From assembly GCF_022179805.1 (NCBI RefSeq), contig NZ_BPUO01000008.1:310001-374000 (forward strand): a stretch of DNA of 64,000 bases, given 5' to 3'. Positions 61,233-64,000 of the stretch are shown piece after piece; within the stretch, counting starts at the first letter, position 1; every line of letters begins with the position of its first letter. This DNA comes from Cupriavidus pauculus. GTDB lineage: Bacteria > Pseudomonadota > Gammaproteobacteria > Burkholderiales > Burkholderiaceae. Both the position numbers and the translations under genes were made by a program. Under the pieces are notes generated by a model. The model was not told the DNA's origin, searched no databases, and saw only the letters and a list, made by a program, of their open reading frames with translations.

Positions 61233-62573
61233 CTACTGCATGAAAGGACCCCAGGACGGCTCGCGAACTTCGCCGGACTGGAGTGACAGAACCTGTTTCG
61301 TTCGGCCGTCCGTGGAGACTGCCGCCAGTACCGAGCGGCCGCCCACGCGGGTGGCGTACAGGATGTATTTACCGTTGGCGGCGAAGCTCGGGGCTTCGTC
61401 GTTCGACGTATCCGTGAGAGAAGTCACGTCACCGTTGGACAGGTCCTGCAGCTGCAGGCGGAAGCCGCCCGTACGCGAGATGAAGGCCAGGTACTTGCCG
61501 TCCGGCGAAACGCGCGGGCTGACGTTGTAGTTGCCCTTGAAGGTCACGCGCTGCGCTGCGCCGGATTCCTCGCCAGAGGCCGGCATACGGTAGATCTGCG
61601 GCGCACCGCCGCGATCGCTGGTGAAATAGATGCTGCGGCCGTCCGGCGCAAATTGCGGCTCGGTGTCGATGGCGCTGCTGCGCGTGATGCGGCGCAGGCC
61701 GCTGCCGTCGGCGTTGACCAGGTAGATCTGGGTGTTGCCGTCGCGCGAGAGCGCCACGGCCAGGCGCTGGCCGTCCGGCGACCACGACGGCGCGCTGTTG
61801 TTGCCCTTCTGGTTCGACACCAGCGTGCGCTTGCCCGTGGCCAGGTCATGCACATAGACCACCGGCTTCTTGGCTTCGAACGAGACGTAGGCCACGCGGC
61901 GGCCATCGGGCGACCACGACGGCGAGATGATCGGCTCGCTGCTGGACAGCGCCACCTGGGCGTTCTGGCCATCCGAATCGGAAATCAGCAGCTGGTAGCG
62001 GTTGCCCACCTTCGACACATACGACAGGCGCGTGGCAAACACGCCGCGCTCGCCCAGCAGCTTCTCGTAGATGTAGTCGGCGATCTTGTGCGCGGTCACG
62101 CGCAACTGGCCTTGCGACACATTGAACGCCAGCCCGCCCAGGCTCTGGCCCTTGACCGTGTCGTACAGGCGGAAACGCACCTCGTACTGGCCATTGCCGC
62201 TGGGGGTCACGCTACCGGCAACGAACGCATCGGCGCCCTTGGCCTTCCAACTTCCCAGATCCACCTGGGCCGATTCGGCCACCGTGGCGCCGGCGGGATC
62301 GACATTGCGGAAACGGCCGCTGTTGGTCAGGTCGGCACGGATGACGGCGGTCAGATTCTGCGCGCCCTGGCCTTCGCCCTGGAAGTTGGCCGTGGCCACC
62401 GGGAACTGGTTCGAGCCCACGCCGGTGATTTCCACGTTCAATTGCGCGTGCGCCACGCCGGCGGACATCAGCGCCGCGGCCAGCCAGGCCATCAGCGCGT
62501 GACGGCCCTGTTCGCGGGTGATCTTGGTGGTCTGGCGTCGAGACAGCCAGTTGGGGGCCCAAAGCTTTCGCAT
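61233..62573 (-). CDS. tolB: Tol-Pal system protein TolB
   Basis: The 446-aa periplasmic protein has an N-terminal domain (about 45-175, [18 protein letters not shown]) and a six-bladed beta-propeller (about 190-446) with repeated SPDG-type motifs ([39 protein letters not shown]). It binds Pal and the TolA C-domain. The signal region is long (about 44 residues) with the hydrophobic core at [19 protein letters not shown] just before the ATG at 62573 supports the longer start over ATG 62492. Confidence 0.95.
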   Translation of the reverse strand: MRKLWAPNWLSRRQTTKITREQGRHALMAWLAAALMSAGVAHAQLNVEITGVGSNQFPVATANFQGEGQGAQNLTAVIRADLTNSGRFRNVDPAGATVAESAQVDLGSWKAKGADAFVAGSVTPSGNGQYEVRFRLYDTVKGQSLGGLAFNVSQGQLRVTAHKIADYIYEKLLGERGVFATRLSYVSKVGNRYQLLISDSDGQNAQVALSSSEPIISPSWSPDGRRVAYVSFEAKKPVVYVHDLATGKRTLVSNQKGNNSAPSWSPDGQRLAVALSRDGNTQIYLVNADGSGLRRITRSSAIDTEPQFAPDGRSIYFTSDRGGAPQIYRMPASGEESGAAQRVTFKGNYNVSPRVSPDGKYLAFISRTGGFRLQLQDLSNGDVTSLTDTSNDEAPSFAANGKYILYATRVGGRSVLAAVSTDGRTKQVLSLQSGEVREPSWGPFMQ

Positions 62574-62785
62574 GCTGCTCCTCAGTCGATTTCAGGTTTC
62601 ATCGGTACGGCGGGCACAGCAGGTACGGCAGCACGACATGACATGCGGCTTGGCGCATTCCGTCGTGCATGCGTCTTGCACACTGCCGGCCGCGTCAGGC
62701 AACCGTTCATGGTAGCGATCGGACTGGCGGCCAACGATGAAGGTTGCATTATGTTGCAAATCATGGCGCTCTCGACACTCCGTCC

Positions 62786-63853
62786 TCAGTCCTTGGGGCG
62801 GAACGTGATCGTGAATTCGAACGAAGGCGCCTTGCCGTCCTCGTCACGCGGCAGAGGGTCCGAGCGCTCCACGGCGCGCAGCACGGCGTTGTCCCAGTCC
62901 GAATCGCCGCTGGACTTGGCCAGCCGCTTGGACAGGATCGAGCCGTCCGGAGCCAGCCTCACGGCCACCACGGCCGACGGATTGCCCTGCACGTCGCCGT
63001 TGAAGATGATGTTCGGCTTCACCTTGCGACGCACGCGGTCGGAATAGCCCGGCGACGCCTTGCCGCCCGAGCCCGCGCCCGAACCGGCCGCATTGCCGAT
63101 GCCACCACCGCTCGACGACGCATTGCCGCCACCGGCCAGCGCCTGCAGACGGGCCAGCTCGCTCTTGCGCTGCGCATTGGCCGCAGCCTCGCGCTTGGCC
63201 TTGGCGTCGGCATCGGCCTTCGCCTTGGCCTGCTTCTCGGCATCAGCCTTGGCCTTGGCCTGCTTGTCCGCGTCGGCCTTGGCCTGCGCGTCCTTGCGTT
63301 CCTGCTCGGCCTTTTCCTTTTCCTTCGCGAGCTGAGTGGCCTTGTCCTTGTCTGCCTTGTCCTTCTCCGCCTTCTTCTTCGCGTCTTCCTTGCGCTGCGC
63401 GTCGAGCTGCTGCTGGCGCTGCTCTTCCTTGCGCTGCGCTTCCTTCTGTTCCTGCTCCTTGCGCTCGCGCTCGCGGCGCGCGGCTTCCTCGCGGGCGGCG
63501 GCTTCCTCGGCCTGCTTGCGCTTCTTCTGTTCCAGCGCGATATCGGCGGCGTCCTCGACCTTGCTGCGCACCACGGGCTGTGGCGGCTGCGGTACGGGCT
63601 GCTCCACCGGGCGCGGCGGCGGCGTGGGCGTGACGTCGGGGATTTCTTCCCAGAGTTCGGCCTCGGCGCCAACCGGCGTGCTGCTCTGCCAGTGCACGCC
63701 GTAATACAGCACGATGCCGAGCAACAGGTGCATCAGCAGCGCGAGCAGGAACGACCGCGTCGTGCCGCGTTCCTTAACCGGCTGATACGGATAGGCGGCG
63801 GCTTTCGCGCGCGAAGGCCGTTGGTGCGGATGACGTGACGAGAGGCTGGCCAC
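62786..63853 (-). CDS. tolA: Cell envelope protein TolA
   Basis: The 355-aa protein has one inner-membrane span (about 33-53, SFLLALLMHLLLGIVLYYG), a Pro-rich stretch (about 73-95), a very long Lys/Ala/Glu-rich helical domain II (about 100-240, with repeats like KADADKQAKAKADAEK) and a C-terminal TonB-like domain (about 268-355, VVAVRLAPDGSILSKRLAKS). TolA transmits the proton-driven motion of TolQR to TolB-Pal. Start is GTG at 63853, with no clear ribosome site and only 18 bp after tolR, so it may be coupled to it. A 212-bp gap, longer than elsewhere in the operon, separates it from tolB. Confidence 0.95.
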   Translation of the reverse strand: MASLSSRHPHQRPSRAKAAAYPYQPVKERGTTRSFLLALLMHLLLGIVLYYGVHWQSSTPVGAEAELWEEIPDVTPTPPPRPVEQPVPQPPQPVVRSKVEDAADIALEQKKRKQAEEAAAREEAARRERERKEQEQKEAQRKEEQRQQQLDAQRKEDAKKKAEKDKADKDKATQLAKEKEKAEQERKDAQAKADADKQAKAKADAEKQAKAKADADAKAKREAAANAQRKSELARLQALAGGGNASSSGGGIGNAAGSGAGSGGKASPGYSDRVRRKVKPNIIFNGDVQGNPSAVVAVRLAPDGSILSKRLAKSSGDSDWDNAVLRAVERSDPLPRDEDGKAPSFEFTITFRPKD

Positions 63854-63871
63854 TTTAGGAGGCGATAACGC

Positions 63872-64000
63872 TTACTTGGACTTGACCATCAGGCCGACGC
63901 GCTTCACGCCATCGGCCTTGAGCACGGACATGACGTCCAGCACGGCTTCGTATTTCACGGCCTTGTCGGCGGCAATCACCACCGGCTGGTCCGGATTCTC
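63872..64000 (-). CDS. tolR: TolR, C-terminal part (cut by window edge)
   Basis: The last 42 residues are visible, beginning ENPDQPVVIAADKAVKYEAV and ending VGLMVKSK. This is the C-terminal end of an ExbD/TolR protein (VVIAADK...VMSVLKADGVKRVGL). TolR is a component of the TolQ-TolR proton-driven motor in the inner membrane. The rest, and tolQ, must lie beyond the right edge. Confidence 0.93.
   Translation of the reverse strand, partial: ENPDQPVVIAADKAVKYEAVLDVMSVLKADGVKRVGLMVKSK

Noticed and set aside
62582-62764. 60-aa minus-strand frame in the tolA-tolB gap
   Set aside because: It lacks a good ribosome site, has no hydrophobic or domain character, and its AVPAVPAVP end comes from a small DNA repeat; I treat the gap as non-coding.
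63100-63540. Repetitive DNA suggestive of a satellite or CRISPR-like array
   Set aside because: The repeats are codons for the Lys/Ala/Glu helical domain of TolA; there are no spacers and spacing is irregular.

Overview
The window is a gene-dense, GC-rich (about two thirds G+C by eye) stretch of core bacterial chromosome. Gene content points to a betaproteobacterium of the Burkholderiaceae, most like Cupriavidus or Ralstonia: two Bug-type (TctC) solute receptors, a TctBA tripartite tricarboxylate carrier, a kynB-kynU-kynA operon with a divergent AsnC/Lrp regulator, family III CoA-transferases, and a tol-pal-cpoB-queC block. I see no insertion sequence, prophage, CRISPR array or rRNA operon. 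The only tRNA is tRNA-Lys(UUU).

Layout. 1-4640: a cut-off NUDIX gene, then threonine aldolase, tautomerase, class II aldolase and a YbfB-type MFS carrier on the minus strand, with a divergent LysR regulator. 4729-9877: nfeD and slipin with a 45-residue membrane ORF behind them, then alaS in the opposite direction. 10127-14755: CoA-transferase, DUF2214 membrane protein and a Bug receptor converging on an NhaP2-type antiporter. 15123-22281: tctB, tctA, LysR, tctC, a leaderless YwrD-like gamma-glutamyltransferase and gltS, which look like one uptake and processing locus. 22459-32607: PhzF-like, FMN-binding and rearranged CoA-transferase genes, glnS with an S4 protein, MAPEG, YceI, YaeQ, FKBP, ChaC and ankyrin proteins. 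32634-45437: acyl-CoA ligase, cnoX, hemerythrin, a P-loop protein, tcdA, asmA, MFS, pdxH, a cyclopropane synthase relative, DUF72 and msrA. 45764-52857: flavin reductase, kynR/kynBUA (tryptophan to anthranilate), IclR/gcdH (glutaryl-CoA) and a 1-Cys peroxiredoxin. 53200-58942: a DUF883/YqjE/YqjK-like membrane stress cluster, a diguanylate cyclase, an LprI-like protein, tRNA-Lys and a YeeE/YedE transporter. 59028-64000: queC and the tolR(partial)-tolA-tolB-pal-cpoB cell-envelope operon.

The coding content is mostly recognisable families. The less expected signals are in the DNA between genes: a 17-bp direct-repeat box shared by the tctBA and LysR/tctC promoters; a repeated 12-mer in the kynR-kynB control region; palindromic operators placed on the gcdH and acyl-CoA ligase promoters; a helical-turn-spaced tandem repeat before cnoX; a hairpin-bearing leader before an MFS gene; and three copies of one GC-rich palindrome. 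At the protein level the most unusual items are a family III CoA-transferase whose segments are out of the usual order and the 45-aa membrane ORF after slipin.
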